DNA of 36,785 nt from Verrucomicrobiales bacterium (GTDB lineage Bacteria > Verrucomicrobiota > Verrucomicrobiia > Verrucomicrobiales > DEV007): contig JARGOZ010000004.1 in assembly GCA_029213025.1 (NCBI GenBank), positions 1 to 36,785 of the forward strand, written 5' to 3'. The position numbers and the translations under genes were made by a program. Shown piece by piece: positions 36,376 through 36,785 of the stretch (its first letter is position 1; every line of letters starts with the position of its first letter). The notes beneath the pieces are model-generated. The model was not told where the DNA came from. It searched no databases and saw nothing but the letters and a program-made list of their open reading frames with translations.

Positions 36376-36785
36376 ATGAATCGGTGTATCGCAATGAATT
36401 TGGAGATCCTGGATAAGCTCCGGGATCTGCTCAGTTCCATAGAACCGGAAAACTACCGCCAAACTCACCCACAATTCTTTGATTCATCGATAGGTGGGCA
36501 CGTACGGCATATCCTTGATTTTTATGACCTCTTTTTCGAAGGGGTTGATTCCGGAAATGTGGATTACACGAAGCGAAAGCGGGATGCGGGCATTGAGCAG
36601 GAACCGTCGAGAGCAAAGGATTTTCTGGATTCCATCCGGGAAAAAATCAGGGACGTTACCGAAAAAAATCTCAAGGTGATTTCCGAGGCAAAAACCTCCA
36701 CATTGTCCAGCTGCGGCAGGGAACTGGAGTTTCTGGCCAGCCACGCTGTACACCATAATGCGATGATCATTGCTATGACAGGGTG
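36376..36785 (+). CDS. DinB family protein, 3'-truncated by the window edge
   Basis: Open frame from ATG 36376 to the end of the window, 136 codons without a stop. The translation has the DinB-like four-helix pattern: LEILDKLRDLLSSIEPENY, then SSIGGHVRHILDFYDLFFEG, and SHAVHHNAMIIAM near the end. The three metal-ligand histidines typical of the family are visible in GGHVRHI and ASHAVHHN. Members are metal-binding proteins, often thiol-dependent transferases or hydrolases; the substrate here is unknown. The gene is divergent from the permease with 148 nt between starts. A second in-frame ATG at 36394 is an alternative start. A search with the complete gene would be needed to name the subfamily. 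Confidence 0.85.
   Translation, partial: MNRCIAMNLEILDKLRDLLSSIEPENYRQTHPQFFDSSIGGHVRHILDFYDLFFEGVDSGNVDYTKRKRDAGIEQEPSRAKDFLDSIREKIRDVTEKNLKVISEAKTSTLSSCGRELEFLASHAVHHNAMIIAMTG

Overview
The window looks like a chromosomal segment of a heterotrophic member of the PVC group, most likely Verrucomicrobiota and probably aquatic or marine. The reasons are three separate pairs of a PSD1-type (DUF1549/DUF1553) secreted cytochrome-like protein with a Tat-exported DUF1501 protein, two exported Cys-type sulfatases, a ThuA/discoidin/heme-binding protein, generally weak Shine-Dalgarno signals, and moderate GC. No phage, plasmid or insertion-sequence genes are visible. The assignment is inference from gene families; no rRNA or marker search was possible.

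Layout. 1-857: the 3' part of rlmN. 874-4789 (minus): a polycistron of a PSD1-type protein with an SHD1 domain, a DUF1501 protein and a MEKHLA-domain protein. 4790-5459: a gene-poor gap with a 22-bp tandem repeat, a decayed-looking coding fragment, a hairpin and a 30-codon small ORF. 5460-12378 (plus): a large PSD1 protein, a DUF1501 protein and a sulfatase, interrupted by an antisense small-gene candidate with its own terminator. 12441-16291: a promoter with a perfect palindrome, then cysH-cysC-cysD-cysN, the sulfate-activation and PAPS-reduction arm of assimilation, followed by two tandem tRNA-Cys genes. 16623-19940: a methyltransferase with a regulatory domain, convergent with a fusion of a phosphate-binding-protein-like domain and OmpA. 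20129-29572 (plus): ThuA/F5-8C/heme protein, a third PSD1-DUF1501 pair, an EF-hand protein with a clear terminator, and a second sulfatase. 29574-31789: a PLP class V aminotransferase overlapping an M20 metallopeptidase. 31786-36227: a membrane-anchored hypothetical, a Uma2 protein and a 1,094-residue FtsX/MacB-type permease. 36376-end: a truncated DinB-like gene.

How the genes fit together. The PSD1, DUF1501, sulfatase and ThuA proteins are a typical PVC set of exported proteins linked in the literature to breakdown of sulfated polysaccharides; the individual roles of PSD1 and DUF1501 proteins remain unproven. The cys operon is self-consistent: CysH is of the PAPS type (no Fe-S cysteine pair) and therefore needs the APS kinase CysC, which is present.

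The most unusual signal is a small dispersed repeat with the 11-bp core TGTACCCTGTT, present at five loci in 1-3 copies with an exact 22-bp period, always on the plus strand. Four loci are intergenic. The fifth lies inside the coding sequence of the FtsX-type permease, where the three units read through three different frames without a stop. This looks like an undescribed small repeat family capable of adding peptide to a protein.
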